From positions 30,034-94,033 of the forward strand of contig QZIR01000001.1 of the NCBI GenBank assembly GCA_003604975.1: a stretch of 64,000 nt of DNA, given 5' to 3'. The DNA is from Desulforudis sp. GTDB lineage: Bacteria > Bacillota > Desulfotomaculia > Desulfotomaculales > Desulforudaceae. Below, one piece after another: positions 25,108-35,381 of the stretch. The translations under genes were made by a program, and so were the position numbers. The stretch's first letter is position 1, and each line of letters starts with the position of its first letter. The notes under the pieces are model-generated. The model was not told where the DNA came from, ran no database searches, and was given only the letters and a program-made list of their open reading frames with translations.

Positions 25108-26298
25108 ATGCTCCCCGATGCCAACGGGTACTACGGCGCGTACGGCGGGCGGTTCGTGCCCGAGACCCTGATGCCTGCGCTGGCCGAGCTGACTGCGGCT
25201 TACGAAGCGGTCAAGGCCGACGCCCGGTTCCAGGAAGAACTGGCCGCTCTTTTAAAGGACTATGTGGGCCGGCCGAGCCCGCTCTACCGGGCCCGTAATT
25301 TTGCCCGCCACTGCGGGAACGCCCGGGTGTACCTCAAGCGCGAGGATCTCAACCACACTGGCGCCCACAAGATCAACAACACCCTGGGGCAGGCCCTGCT
25401 TGCGGTTCGGATGGGGAAGTCCCGGGTGATCGCGGAGACCGGCGCCGGTCAGCATGGGGTGGCTACCGCTACGGCGGCCGCGCTGTTCGGCCTCAGCTGT
25501 ACTGTGTACATGGGTGAAGAGGATGTGGCGCGGCAGGAACTGAACGTGTTCCGGATGCACATCCTGGGCGCCGAGGTGATTCCGGTGGGGTCGGGGAGCC
25601 GCACCCTGAAAGACGCCATGAACGAGGCTATCCGAAATTGGGTGGCCACGGTTGACGATACCTTCTACATTATCGGATCGGTGGCCGGGCCGCATCCCTA
25701 CCCGATGATGGTGAGGGACTTTCAGGCCGTGATCGGGGAGGAAACCAGGGTTCAGGTTCTGGAGGCCGAGGGCCGGCTCCCGGACTATGTATTTGCCTGC
25801 GTCGGTGGCGGGAGCAACGCCATGGGTATGTTCAAGACCTTTATCCCGGAGAAGGACGTTAAGCTGGTGGCCGTGGAAGCCGGCGGGCGGGGCCTGGACA
25901 TGGGTGAACACGCCGCGACACTGAATTTTGGCCGTCCCGGTGTCCTTCACGGTTCACACAGCTACGTGCTCCAGGATGAACACGGCCAGGTCGCGCCGGT
26001 TCATTCCGTCTCCGCCGGCCTGGACTACCCCGGCGTTGGTCCGGAACTGGCCCACCTGAGAGACTCCGGTCGCCTGACCTCAACCCTGGCGACGGACCGT
26101 GAAGCTCTTGAGGCTTTCCAACTGGTGTGTCGCACCGAGGGGATCATTCCGGCCCTGGAAAGCGCCCACGCCTTTGCCGGGGCCCTCAAGCTGGCGGACC
26201 GGCTGAACCCCGCCCGGGTCGTGGTAATCAATCTTTCGGGGCGTGGTGACAAGGACGTGGAGTCGGTATCGAAAATACTCAGGGGGGTGATCGCTTGA
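25108..26298 (+). CDS. trpB: Tryptophan synthase beta chain (TrpB1)
   Basis: The 396-aa enzyme condenses indole and serine. The PLP lysine is K88 in GAHKINN, with GAGQHG and the phosphate loop GGGSNAMG. It is the standard TrpA-dependent form, distinct from the TrpB2 at 6.2 kb. The 59-nt gap after trpF is the widest within trpEGDCFBA but shows no terminator. ATG 25108 follows AGGGAGGA. Confidence 0.95.
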   Translation: MLPDANGYYGAYGGRFVPETLMPALAELTAAYEAVKADARFQEELAALLKDYVGRPSPLYRARNFARHCGNARVYLKREDLNHTGAHKINNTLGQALLAVRMGKSRVIAETGAGQHGVATATAAALFGLSCTVYMGEEDVARQELNVFRMHILGAEVIPVGSGSRTLKDAMNEAIRNWVATVDDTFYIIGSVAGPHPYPMMVRDFQAVIGEETRVQVLEAEGRLPDYVFACVGGGSNAMGMFKTFIPEKDVKLVAVEAGGRGLDMGEHAATLNFGRPGVLHGSHSYVLQDEHGQVAPVHSVSAGLDYPGVGPELAHLRDSGRLTSTLATDREALEAFQLVCRTEGIIPALESAHAFAGALKLADRLNPARVVVINLSGRGDKDVESVSKILRGVIA

Positions 26299-27092
26299 GC
26301 AGGATTGCCGCCGCCTTCGCGGAACCGTCCGGAGAACACCGAAAAACCCTTATCCCTTTCATTTCCGCCGGGGATCCGAGTCTCAAAGCAACCGAAAGAT
26401 TTGTTCTGGAGCTGGCCGAGGCCGGGGCCGGCGTTATTGAGTTGGGTGTTCCCTTCTCCGATCCGGTGGCCGATGGTCCGACCATCCAGCGTTCGACGCT
26501 CCGTGCCCTTGCCGCGGGTACCACGCTGGCGGATATCCTGGCCCTGGTGGCCCGCCTTAGGAAGAAGACCGAAGCGGCCCTGGTCCTGATGAGCTATTAC
26601 AACCCGATCCTCCAGTACGGGACGGACCGGTTTATCCTCGATGCGGTGTCGGTCGGGGTGGACGGGGTGATCATTCCCGACCTGCCTCTCGAAGAGGCCA
26701 GGGTTTTCGTAGACCGGGCGCGACCCGCCGGTCTGGATTTCATCCCCCTGGTGGCGCCGACCTCAACCCCGGAGCGGATCAGGCAGATCTGTTCCATTGC
26801 CGCCGGATTCGTCTACTGTGTCACCGTGAAGGGAGTGACGGGGAGCAGGCAGGGCCTCCCGGCCGACCTTGACCGGTTAGTCGGCGAGATCCGCAAACAC
26901 ACCGGGCTGCCGGTGGCCCTGGGCTTCGGCATCTCTACGGCGGCCCAGGCCCGTAAGTTTGCCCACTTTTGCGACGGTGTGATTGTCGGCAGCGCGATTG
27001 TGGAACTGATTGCCAGTGCTCCGCCGGATGAAGCTTCCGCCCTGATCGGGGACTTTGCCCGGGAACTTTACGAGAGCATAAGCACAAAATAG
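26295..27092 (+). CDS. trpA: Tryptophan synthase alpha chain
   Basis: The 265-aa TIM-barrel protein cleaves indole-3-glycerol phosphate. The catalytic Glu and Asp lie in [16 protein letters not shown] (about 46-61); the phosphate site [10 protein letters not shown] is present. TTG 26295 overlaps the trpB stop. A 109-nt gap with no obvious terminator separates it from hisC. Confidence 0.95.
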   Translation: MSRIAAAFAEPSGEHRKTLIPFISAGDPSLKATERFVLELAEAGAGVIELGVPFSDPVADGPTIQRSTLRALAAGTTLADILALVARLRKKTEAALVLMSYYNPILQYGTDRFILDAVSVGVDGVIIPDLPLEEARVFVDRARPAGLDFIPLVAPTSTPERIRQICSIAAGFVYCVTVKGVTGSRQGLPADLDRLVGEIRKHTGLPVALGFGISTAAQARKFAHFCDGVIVGSAIVELIASAPPDEASALIGDFARELYESISTK

Positions 27093-27201
27093 TTGCACAC
27101 CCACGGCGTCAGTGTTAACATTTTGTTTAAAATTACTGTAAGTTCCACGGGGTGGGAAATATAGGCGATGCGTAATACTATAGAAAAGAGGTTCGGCGGT
27201 A

Positions 27202-28296
27202 ATGAAAGCTCTGGCGCGCCCCAACATCCACGATCTGGCGGTATATAAGCCTGGCAAGCCTATTAAGGAAGTCCAGCGGGAGCTCGGACTGGAAGAAGTC
27301 GTAAAACTGGCTTCCAACGAGAACCCGCTCGGCCCCTCGTTGCTTGCCCTAAAGGCCTTAGAGGCGGCGGTGCCCGACGTCTATCTGTATCCGGACGGGA
27401 GCTCCTACCGGCTCAAACAGACTCTTTCCGAGTATTACGGCGGTCTTGATCCCGACCAGATCCTTTTTGCCAACGGTTCGAATGAACTGGTGCAGCAATT
27501 GTCGCTGGCCTTTCTTAATCCCGGTGATGAGGTTGTCGCCCCGCGCCCCAGTTTTCCCAGGTACGAGCCCCTGGCGCGGATGATGAACGCCCGGGCGGTC
27601 GAGGTGGACCTGACCGATTTCCGGTTAGACCTGGAGGCCTTGGGGCGTGCCGTTACCGAACGGACCAAACTGGTCTACATCTGTAATCCAAACAATCCAA
27701 CCGGGACCATCGTCACCAAATCGGAAGTCGACGCGTTCCTGGGCGGCCTTCCCGCGGACTGCCTGGCAGTCTTCGACGAGGCCTATTTTGAGTATGTTGA
27801 CGACCCCGCTTATCCAGATGGTCTGGAGTATCTCCGCAACGGGAACCGGCAGGTAGTGGTGCTGCGGACCTTTTCCAAGTGCTTCGGGTTAGCTGGGCTG
27901 CGGATTGGCTATGCGCTGGCGGATCCGGAAATCATCGCCTTCCTGGAACGTGTCCGGGAGCCGTTCAACGTGAACGCCCTGGCCCAGGCGGCGGCTGAGG
28001 CTGCTCTGCGGGACGGGGCACACAAGCAGAGAGTAGTGGAGCTGAACCGCAGGGAGAAACAGTTCCTGTACCGGGAGTTTGACCGGCTGGGTATTGAATA
28101 TATTCCGTCTGAGGCCAACTTTATCCTCTTTAACGCCCGGCGTGACGAGCAGGAAGTCTTCCAGGCGATGCTCCGGCAGGGTGTGATCATCCGGGGCGGC
28201 TTCGGCTACCGGACCTGGCTCCGGGTCACGGTTGGTACCCGGGAGCAAAACGAGAAGTTTATTCACACATTACAAAGTGTACTAACGGAGGGTTAG
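27202..28296 (+). CDS. hisC: Histidinol-phosphate / aromatic aminotransferase
   Basis: The 364-aa class II PLP aminotransferase has SNENPLGPS near the N-terminus, NPNNPTGT, DEAYFEY and the PLP lysine in FSKCFGLAGLRIGY. No other his gene is nearby. In the trp-hisC-tyrA-aroA order of Bacillus the enzyme also transaminates prephenate products for Tyr and Phe, which fits here. The 109-nt gap before it may hold a weak promoter; none was convincing. Confidence 0.93.
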   Translation: MKALARPNIHDLAVYKPGKPIKEVQRELGLEEVVKLASNENPLGPSLLALKALEAAVPDVYLYPDGSSYRLKQTLSEYYGGLDPDQILFANGSNELVQQLSLAFLNPGDEVVAPRPSFPRYEPLARMMNARAVEVDLTDFRLDLEALGRAVTERTKLVYICNPNNPTGTIVTKSEVDAFLGGLPADCLAVFDEAYFEYVDDPAYPDGLEYLRNGNRQVVVLRTFSKCFGLAGLRIGYALADPEIIAFLERVREPFNVNALAQAAAEAALRDGAHKQRVVELNRREKQFLYREFDRLGIEYIPSEANFILFNARRDEQEVFQAMLRQGVIIRGGFGYRTWLRVTVGTREQNEKFIHTLQSVLTEG

Positions 28297-28299
28297 GCG

Positions 28300-29316
28300 A
28301 TGATTATCATAATGGGACACGGTGCCAAAGAAGATGAGATTAGAGGGGTTGTCATGAGATTAGAAGAGAAAGGGTTTAAGACCCACCTGTCGCAAGGTGT
28401 GGAACGCACCATTATCGGCGCTATCGGCGACAAGACCAGGCTGGGCGGAATGGCCCTGGAGGCCCTCCCCGGAGTTGAGTCCGTGGTCGCCATCCTGCAG
28501 CCGTATAAGATGGCCAGCAGGTCCTTTAAGCAGGAGGACACCGTTATCCGGATCGGGGACGTGGAGATCGGCGGTGGCGCCGTTCAGGTTATGGCCGGTC
28601 CGTGCGCCGTGGAGAGCAAGGAGCAGCTGTTCCAGGCCGCCGAACAGGTAAAGGCCTGCGGCGCCAATCTGCTGCGCGGGGGCGCCTATAAGCCGCGCAC
28701 CTCCCCCTATTCCTTTCAGGGCATGGCGGAGGCCGGCTTGAAGCTCCTGGCCGAGGCGCGGGAAAAATACGGTCTCCTGATCGTAACCGAGGTTATGGAT
28801 AGTCGGACCCTACCTTTGGTGGCGGACTATGCCGATATTATCCAGGTCGGAACACGCAACATGCAGAACTTCTATCTCCTGCGTGAACTGGGTTCGGTCG
28901 ATAAGCCGATTCTTCTCAAACGGGGGCTCTCCTCCACGATCGAGGAATGGCTTATGTCCGCGGAATACATCCTGTCATCCGGAAACCCGAATGTCATCCT
29001 TTGCGAGCGGGGGATCCGTACCTTTGAGAACTACACCCGGAACACGCTCGATATTTCAGCCGTGCCCGTAGTTAAGCACCTGTCCCACCTGCCGGTCATC
29101 GTCGACCCCAGCCACGGCTTGGGCAAGTGGAAGTTTGTGAACCCGATGGCGTGCTCAGCCGTCGCCGCCGGCGCCGACGGACTCCTGATTGAGGTCCACC
29201 CCAACCCGGCCGAAGCGTTGTGCGACGGGGCTCAGTCCCTGACCCCGGAGAACTTCGCGCTTCTGATGAAGAGGCTCGCCCCGGTGGCCGAAGCCGTCGG
29301 TCGCCGCATCGGTTAG
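28300..29316 (+). CDS. aroF: DAHP synthase, type I-beta with N-terminal ferredoxin-like domain
   Basis: The 338-aa enzyme condenses phosphoenolpyruvate and erythrose 4-phosphate, the first step of the shikimate pathway. Residues 1-70 are the ferredoxin-like regulatory domain known from Thermotoga DAHPS, where it mediates Tyr/Phe inhibition. The barrel contains [29 protein letters not shown] and DPSHGLGKW. It starts 4 nt after hisC and is clearly co-transcribed. Confidence 0.94.
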   Translation: MIIIMGHGAKEDEIRGVVMRLEEKGFKTHLSQGVERTIIGAIGDKTRLGGMALEALPGVESVVAILQPYKMASRSFKQEDTVIRIGDVEIGGGAVQVMAGPCAVESKEQLFQAAEQVKACGANLLRGGAYKPRTSPYSFQGMAEAGLKLLAEAREKYGLLIVTEVMDSRTLPLVADYADIIQVGTRNMQNFYLLRELGSVDKPILLKRGLSSTIEEWLMSAEYILSSGNPNVILCERGIRTFENYTRNTLDISAVPVVKHLSHLPVIVDPSHGLGKWKFVNPMACSAVAAGADGLLIEVHPNPAEALCDGAQSLTPENFALLMKRLAPVAEAVGRRIG

Positions 29317-29325
29317 GACTGGCTT

Positions 29326-30420
29326 ATGATGCGCAAGGTCGCCATTTTCGGCGTGGGTTTGATCGGCGGTTCACTGGGCATGGGCCTGGTGGCCCGCGGT
29401 CTGGCCCGCCAGGTCACCGGTATCGGGCGCAATGAGGACAACCTCCGGACGGCGGTTAGTCTCAGGGCGATTACCGACTACACAACTGACCCGGTCCGGG
29501 GCGTCGAGGGTGCCGAACTGGTGGTGCTGGCGCTTCCCGTCCGGCTGATCACGGGTGCCTTGCGCGCTGTGGTGGAAGGCCTGGCGCCGGGTACTATTGT
29601 GACTGACGTGGGCAGTACCAAGGTAGAGATCGTACGCGAAGCCGAGGCCCTGGTACCCCCGGAGGTGCATTTTGTCGGCGGTCACCCCATGACCGGGTCG
29701 GAACAGGCCGGTGTACAGGCCGCCGACCGCTACCTCTTTGAGGGAGCCTACTACATCCTTACTCCTACCCAAAACACCGATCATACGGCTCTGTCCAAGA
29801 TGTCTGGTCTTGTGGAAAACCTGGGGGCCCGGGTGATTAAGCTTGATCCCCTGGAACACGACCGGATCGTGGCCGCTGTGAGTCACTTTCCCCACCTGGT
29901 GGCTTCCGCCTTAATGAATACCATTTTCGGACTGGGGGATACGGATCGTACCTTTCCCCTGGCGGCCGGTGGTTTCCGTGACACGACCCGAATTGCTTCC
30001 GGGAACCCGGATGTCTGGCGTGACATCTTTGTCTCCAACCGCCGTCCCCTCCTGGAGATCGTCGCTGGTTTCCGGCGCGAACTGCAGCTGATCGAGGGGA
30101 TTCTGGCCGGGAGTGACGAGGCTGCCCTGGTTGATTGGCTTAAAAAGGCCCGCCAGGCCCGGGAGTTGCTACCGTCCAAGGCTAAGGGCTACATGCAGGA
30201 TCTCTACCATATGAACATCACCATCTCCGACCAGCCCGGGTCGATCGCTGCCTTTGCCGCCACCCTTTACCGGCACGGCATCAATATCTCCGATATTGAG
30301 GTGCTCCGGGTCCGGGAGGGGGAGGGGGGTACCGTCCGCCTGGCGTTTGGTTCCAAGGCCGAACGAGACCAGGCAGCCCGGCTGTTGGGCGAGGACGGGA
30401 TCCCCGTGAACAAGCGTTAG
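29326..30420 (+). CDS. tyrA: Prephenate dehydrogenase with C-terminal ACT domain
   Basis: The 364-aa protein has an NAD-binding GVGLIGGSLG motif at the N-terminus, the catalytic region GGHPMTGSEQAG (conserved His), and a C-terminal ACT domain (from about residue 292, YHMNITISDQPGSIAAFAAT) for feedback control by tyrosine. It oxidatively decarboxylates prephenate to 4-hydroxyphenylpyruvate. It lies 10 nt after aroF and 14 nt before aroA. Confidence 0.94.
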   Translation: MMRKVAIFGVGLIGGSLGMGLVARGLARQVTGIGRNEDNLRTAVSLRAITDYTTDPVRGVEGAELVVLALPVRLITGALRAVVEGLAPGTIVTDVGSTKVEIVREAEALVPPEVHFVGGHPMTGSEQAGVQAADRYLFEGAYYILTPTQNTDHTALSKMSGLVENLGARVIKLDPLEHDRIVAAVSHFPHLVASALMNTIFGLGDTDRTFPLAAGGFRDTTRIASGNPDVWRDIFVSNRRPLLEIVAGFRRELQLIEGILAGSDEAALVDWLKKARQARELLPSKAKGYMQDLYHMNITISDQPGSIAAFAATLYRHGINISDIEVLRVREGEGGTVRLAFGSKAERDQAARLLGEDGIPVNKR

Positions 30421-30433
30421 GAGGACAAACCTG

Positions 30434-31723
30434 TTGGATTTACGGATCACCAGGACATCCGGTTTGGTCGGGACCATTGAGGTGCCCGGCGACAAGTCCA
30501 TCTCGCACCGGGCGGTGATGCTGGGCGCCCTTGCCAACGGGCGGACCAGGGTGACCAACTTCCTGCGTAGTGCCGACTGCCTGGCCACCGCCGGCTGTTT
30601 CAGACAACTGGGGGTGGCCGTTGAGGATCGTGGATCCGAGGTGATCATCGAGGGTAAGGGCCTGCACGGCCTGAAGGAGCCGTCCGACGTCCTCGACGCC
30701 GGCAACTCGGGTACCACGATGCGCCTGATGGCCGGTATCCTGGCCGGTCAGGACTTCTACAGCTGTCTGACCGGAGATGCCTCCCTGCGTTCCCGCCCGA
30801 TGAGCCGGGTGACATTGCCGTTGACCCGGATGGGGGCGACCATCCTGGGCCGTGCGAATGGGTCCCTGGCGCCGCTGGCGATCCGCGGCGGCGGGCTCAA
30901 GTCTATTGAATATCACCTTCCGGTAGCCTCCGCCCAGGTGAAGTCGGCCGTACTTCTGGCCGGACTCTTCGCGGATGCTCCCTCCAAGGTCTGGGAACCC
31001 AAGCCGTCCCGTGACCACACTGAACGGATGCTCGGCTACTTTGGCGCCAAAATCAGCCGCCGGGATAATGAAATCACCGTCTATCCTGAACCGACCCTTA
31101 CAGCCCGGGACGTCTACGTGCCGGGCGATATCTCCTCCGCCGCCTTCTTCATCGTCGGGGCCCTGATCACTCCGGAGAGCGATCTGACCATCCGAAACGT
31201 GGGGGTGAACCCGACACGCACCGGCATCCTGGACGTGCTCACGGCCATGGGTGCCTGTATTGAGGTTTCAAACGCCGGTACCCTGAACGGCGAGCCCACC
31301 GCGGACCTGCGGGTACGTTCAAGCCGCCTGGATGGGACCGAAATCGGGGGATCGGTGATCCCGCGGCTGATTGATGAGGTCCCGGTGCTGGCCGTGGCGG
31401 CAGCCTTTGCCGGGGGTCGCACCGTCATCCGCGATGCCGCCGAACTGAAGGTCAAGGAATCCGACCGACTTTCCACTACCGCAGGTGAACTGCGCCGTTT
31501 CGGGGCAGCGGTCACCGAAACCCCGGACGGACTGATTATTGAAGGGGGGGCACCCCTGAAAGGCGCCTCATGCTTCAGCCATGGTGATCACCGGATTGCT
31601 ATGGCTTTAGCGATCGTTGGCCTCGCCTCTCCAGGGGAGACCGTGATCCGGGACGCCGGGGCGGTCAGTGTCTCCTTCCCCGAATTCGCAGACGTATTAA
31701 ATTCGGTCCGGCTTCAATACTAA
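30434..31723 (+). CDS. aroA: 3-phosphoshikimate 1-carboxyvinyltransferase (EPSP synthase)
   Basis: The 429-aa enzyme joins shikimate 3-phosphate and phosphoenolpyruvate. PGDKSISHRA with the substrate-binding Lys, DAGNSGTTMRL and the C-terminal GDHRIAMALAI are typical. TTG 30434 is 9 nt after AGGAGG. It closes the aromatic supra-operon; cmk follows after 108 nt. Confidence 0.95.
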   Translation: MDLRITRTSGLVGTIEVPGDKSISHRAVMLGALANGRTRVTNFLRSADCLATAGCFRQLGVAVEDRGSEVIIEGKGLHGLKEPSDVLDAGNSGTTMRLMAGILAGQDFYSCLTGDASLRSRPMSRVTLPLTRMGATILGRANGSLAPLAIRGGGLKSIEYHLPVASAQVKSAVLLAGLFADAPSKVWEPKPSRDHTERMLGYFGAKISRRDNEITVYPEPTLTARDVYVPGDISSAAFFIVGALITPESDLTIRNVGVNPTRTGILDVLTAMGACIEVSNAGTLNGEPTADLRVRSSRLDGTEIGGSVIPRLIDEVPVLAVAAAFAGGRTVIRDAAELKVKESDRLSTTAGELRRFGAAVTETPDGLIIEGGAPLKGASCFSHGDHRIAMALAIVGLASPGETVIRDAGAVSVSFPEFADVLNSVRLQY

Positions 31724-31831
31724 TTCTAAGGTTAGGACTTCCAACTCCTGGTTTTATGCAAATAAAAAAGGATATGGACCGAGTTTGTCGAACTTAAGAC
31801 CTGCGATACGTAGTGGAGGGGGCCCTGAACC

Positions 31832-32494
31832 ATTCAAGCGGGAGTCATTGCTATCGATGGACCGGCCGGAGCCGGAAAGAGCACTATTGCCAAGCTGACC
31901 GCCGAACAACTCGGCTATGACTACATCGACACCGGAGCAATGTACCGGGCCATCACCCTTTTGGCGTCCCGCGCCGGCGTGGAACCTGATGACCCGGATC
32001 TTGGCATGCTTGCCCTGAATGCAGACTTTCGTTTCCAGCCCACACCGTCAGGACTGGTTATCTACCTGAATGGAGAAGACGTTACCGCCGCCATTCGTGA
32101 CCCCATAGTATCCGGCAGAGTATCATACTACGCCCGTGAAGCCGCCGTTCGTCAGGCGCTTACCCGAATGCAGCGCGACCTGGCCGCGGGTGGCAACGTC
32201 ATTTTGGAAGGGCGTGACATTGGGACAGTCGTTCTGCCTAAGGCCGACAAGAAGTTTTTCATTACCGCTTCTCCCCGGGAACGGGCTCGGCGCCGGCAGA
32301 TTGACCTCCGTAATCAGGGATTTGAAACTGATATCGATGAACTCGAAAGGCAGATCGCCGAGCGCGATCGCATCGACAGCACACGCGAAATCGCCCCCCT
32401 GAAACCGGCGCCCGATGCCGTAATTGTTGATACAACCGGGAAAACGATTCCGGAAGTGCTCGGGATTATTGTTTCGGAGGTGCGGCAAGGCTGA
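31832..32494 (+). CDS. cmk: Cytidylate kinase, apparently with an ATT start codon
   Basis: The 220-aa enzyme phosphorylates CMP and dCMP. The P-loop GPAGAGKST and DTGAMYRAIT near the N-terminus, plus EGRDIGT, identify it. An in-frame TGA lies at 31826-31828, and no ATG, GTG or TTG exists between it and the ATG at 31940, which lies after the P-loop. The only near-cognate codon at the right place is ATT 31832, nine bases after the Shine-Dalgarno GGAGGGGG (31815-31822). Starting there gives the normal family length and N-terminus. The stop overlaps plsC. A sequencing error is the alternative. Confidence 0.9.
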   Translation: MQAGVIAIDGPAGAGKSTIAKLTAEQLGYDYIDTGAMYRAITLLASRAGVEPDDPDLGMLALNADFRFQPTPSGLVIYLNGEDVTAAIRDPIVSGRVSYYAREAAVRQALTRMQRDLAAGGNVILEGRDIGTVVLPKADKKFFITASPRERARRRQIDLRNQGFETDIDELERQIAERDRIDSTREIAPLKPAPDAVIVDTTGKTIPEVLGIIVSEVRQG

Positions 32495-33081
32495 TGTTTT
32501 ATAGCTTTGCGCGGTTGCTGTGCCGGATCTTTTTGCTGACGGTCAGGCGCTGGAAAGTATATGGCCTGGATAATCTCCCCGCAGCGGGAGGGATTGTCGT
32601 GGCAGCCAACCACACCAGTTACCTGGATCCGATCGCGATTGGCTGCGCGATGCGCCGAAGGGTTTCTTTTATGGGCAAGGCAGAGTTGTTTCGTATCCCG
32701 GTTCTGAAGAGTATTGTCGTGGGGTTGGGCACCTTTCCCGTGCGGCGTGGGGGCGTTGATCGGGAGGCAATACGGACTGCGCTGCGCTACCTGGCCGAAG
32801 GAAAAGCGATCGGTATCTTTCCCGAGGGTACGCGGAGCAAAGACGGCAAGATCCACAAGCCTCAACAAGGTGCCGCCTTGTTGGCCTTAAAAGCCGATGT
32901 GCCCATTGTACCGGTGGCACTCAAGGGTACCTGTGGAGCGTTCCGGAAGGTCAAAGTCGCTTTTGGCGAGCCGCTTAGCTTCCCGGAGTACAGGGGAGTG
33001 AGACCCTCGCGCGAGGTTCTGGAAGCGATCAGTGACCGCATCATGGTGGAAATTGATTCAATGATGCAAAGAATGAGGTGA
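32494..33081 (+). CDS. plsC: 1-acyl-sn-glycerol-3-phosphate acyltransferase
   Basis: The 195-aa membrane-associated enzyme makes phosphatidic acid. It has the acyltransferase motifs NHTSYLD (HX4D) and FPEGTRSKDG, and an N-terminal hydrophobic stretch. It starts at an overlap with the cmk stop and is followed 6 nt later by ispH. The cmk-plsC-ispH/rpsA order is common in Clostridia. Confidence 0.92.
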   Translation: MFYSFARLLCRIFLLTVRRWKVYGLDNLPAAGGIVVAANHTSYLDPIAIGCAMRRRVSFMGKAELFRIPVLKSIVVGLGTFPVRRGGVDREAIRTALRYLAEGKAIGIFPEGTRSKDGKIHKPQQGAALLALKADVPIVPVALKGTCGAFRKVKVAFGEPLSFPEYRGVRPSREVLEAISDRIMVEIDSMMQRMR

Positions 33082-33087
33082 TCCCGG

Positions 33088-35217
33088 TTGGACGTCCGTG
33101 TGGCTGCCAAGGCCGGCTTCTGCTTCGGAGTCCGGAGAGCCATTGACCTGGCTGCGAAGACGGCTGTAGAGAAACAAGGACCGATCTATTCCTTGGGACC
33201 GCTGATTCACAACCCCCAGGTTGTTGAACTGTTAACCCGGGAAGGGATCCACGTCATTGACGCCATTGAGGGCGTCGAACCGGGAACCATCATCATCCGG
33301 TCCCACGGGGTTGGTTCCAGACTCCTGGAGACCGTGCACAAATCAGGATTCAAGGTAGTGGACGCTACCTGCCCGTTCGTCCAGCGTGCCCAGAAACTGG
33401 CGCACGATTTGACGGCGGACGGCTACCAGGTGGTTGTCGTTGGAGACCGGAAGCATCCCGAGGTGCAGGGCATCGTCGGATGGACCGAAGGACAGGCCCT
33501 GGTGGTTGAGGACCCGGTCGAAGCCAGCCAGCTTCCGTCGTTTGATAAAGTCGGTGTTGTTGCCCAGACCACCCAGCCGCACTCCAATTTCGAAGCGGTG
33601 GTCAAAGTGCTTAAGACCAAGATGGGCGAGGTGGCTGTGTCTAATACAATCTGCAACGCAGTCGTTGAACGCCAGAAGGCGGCCCTGGATTTGGCCCGCC
33701 AAGTGGAGATCATGGTGGTCGTGGGTGGCGCGGAAAGCGCCAATACTCAGAAACTGACCAGGCTGTGTGAGCAGACCGGCACCCCTACATACCATATCGA
33801 GACCAGCAACCAGCTGGATTCACAGTGGTTTGAGGGTTTGCGGGTAGCCGGCCTTACCGCTGGCGCGTCCACACCTGATTGGATTATTGAGGAGGTAGAA
33901 AGGCGGATGCGTGAGATGGAGGAAACCACGAACCAGGAAGAAATGGTGAACCAGGAAGAGACCGTAACCCAGGAAGAGGCCGCAAAACCGGAAGAGGCTA
34001 GCCCCGAAGAAGCTGTTGTTGAAGAGAAGGAAGCCGCAGCAGAAGAGACCACGGTTGATGAAGAGACTACGAACGACGAGCAGGAACTGCAGCAGACGCA
34101 GGTTCGCTCTCTCCATAGCGGCGATGTGATAAGGGGTGTTGTGGTTCAGATCAACCAGGACGAGGTGCTGGTCGATGTGGGTTCCAAGTCAGAGGGTGTT
34201 ATCTCGTTGCGTGAGTTGTCCTGCTGTGATGTCACCTCCCCAACCGATGTTGTTCAGGTGGGTACTGAAATCGATGTCTGGGTGGTTAAGGCAGAGGACA
34301 ATGAGGGAAGGATCATTCTCTCAAAGAACCGGGCTGATGCCGTAAAGGCCTGGGAGCATCTGGATGAAGCCTTCAAGAGCGAACGGGTTGTAACCGGTAA
34401 AGTACGTGAAGTGGTCAAGGGTGGTCTGCTGGTTGACCTCGGGGTACGGGCTTTTATGCCTGCTTCCCAGGTGGAAAGAGGGTTTGTCGAAGACCTCGGC
34501 CAGTACGTCGGGCTTGAACTGCCGGCCAAGATCATCGAGCTTAACCGCGGCCGGAAGAAAGTGATCCTTTCGCGTAAGGCTTTACTCGAAGAGGAGTACG
34601 CCGGAAAGAGGACCGAGACCCTGGCGACCATCCAGGAAGGCGACCTGGTAAAGGGTTCTGTCCGCCGGCTGACCCAGTTCGGCGCCTTTGTCGATATCGG
34701 TGGCGTGGACGGTCTACTGCACATCTCTGAGATTTCGTGGCACCGGATCAATCATCCTTCGGAAGCCCTGAAGGTTGGGGACGAGATCGATGTACTGATC
34801 CTGCGGGTTGACCGTGAGAATGAGAAGGTTTCCTTAAGCCTGAAGCAGATCCTGCCCAATCCCTGGGACAACATTGAGAACCGTTATCCGGTTGGCCAGA
34901 TTGTGCCGGCGAAGGTCGTTCGCCTGGTCCCCTTCGGTGCCTTCGTCCAGTTGGAACCTGGCGTAGAAGGGCTGGTGCACATTTCCCACCTAGCCAACTA
35001 CCACGTCGCCAAACCCGAGGACGTCATCCAGGAAGGCCAGGGGATTAACGTCAAGATCCTGAGCGTAGATCAGGAAGGGAAGCGCATCCGGCTCTCCCTG
35101 CGCGAGGCGGGACCGGCTCCCGAACCGCAGGCCAATGAAACGGAAGGGCAGACCGTAGAAGATACGGGTAATGTGACCTTGGGCGACCAGTTCGGTCACC
35201 TGTTTAAAGACAAATAG
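33088..35217 (+). CDS. ispH: IspH-ribosomal protein S1 fusion (HMBPP reductase / S1)
   Basis: The 709-aa protein joins two functions. Residues 1-275 are 4-hydroxy-3-methylbut-2-enyl diphosphate reductase, the last step of the MEP isoprenoid pathway, with the three [4Fe-4S] cysteines C12, C95 and C189. Residues 277-335 are a strongly acidic linker with degenerate NQEE/TQEE/PEE units. Then come four S1 RNA-binding domains (about 343-411, 430-497, 513-582, 597-668). IspH-RpsA fusions are known in Clostridia; why they are fused is unclear. TTG 33088 follows GAGGTGA. A terminator ends the unit. Confidence 0.95.
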   Translation: MDVRVAAKAGFCFGVRRAIDLAAKTAVEKQGPIYSLGPLIHNPQVVELLTREGIHVIDAIEGVEPGTIIIRSHGVGSRLLETVHKSGFKVVDATCPFVQRAQKLAHDLTADGYQVVVVGDRKHPEVQGIVGWTEGQALVVEDPVEASQLPSFDKVGVVAQTTQPHSNFEAVVKVLKTKMGEVAVSNTICNAVVERQKAALDLARQVEIMVVVGGAESANTQKLTRLCEQTGTPTYHIETSNQLDSQWFEGLRVAGLTAGASTPDWIIEEVERRMREMEETTNQEEMVNQEETVTQEEAAKPEEASPEEAVVEEKEAAAEETTVDEETTNDEQELQQTQVRSLHSGDVIRGVVVQINQDEVLVDVGSKSEGVISLRELSCCDVTSPTDVVQVGTEIDVWVVKAEDNEGRIILSKNRADAVKAWEHLDEAFKSERVVTGKVREVVKGGLLVDLGVRAFMPASQVERGFVEDLGQYVGLELPAKIIELNRGRKKVILSRKALLEEEYAGKRTETLATIQEGDLVKGSVRRLTQFGAFVDIGGVDGLLHISEISWHRINHPSEALKVGDEIDVLILRVDRENEKVSLSLKQILPNPWDNIENRYPVGQIVPAKVVRLVPFGAFVQLEPGVEGLVHISHLANYHVAKPEDVIQEGQGINVKILSVDQEGKRIRLSLREAGPAPEPQANETEGQTVEDTGNVTLGDQFGHLFKDK

Positions 35218-35251
35218 TATCATCCGACAAAATTAGCCATAAGCCTTCACT

Positions 35252-35283
35252 GAACGCCTCCCTTGCGGGGCGTTCTTCTTATT
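35252..35283 (+). terminator. Terminator after ispH-rpsA
   Basis: GAACGCC and GGCGTTC pair, extended by a CC/GG pair around a small loop (35252-35275), followed by TTCTTATT. It separates the cmk-ispH unit from the DUF1614-spoIIP pair. Confidence 0.75.
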
Positions 35284-35381
35284 AAGACATCGGTCAGGCG
35301 CTTTTCCGGGTTCTTCAACTGCATATTTTGACCCGCGCCGGGCAAGCTAAAATTTAGCATTTGACCAAAGGAGTAGGTGGC

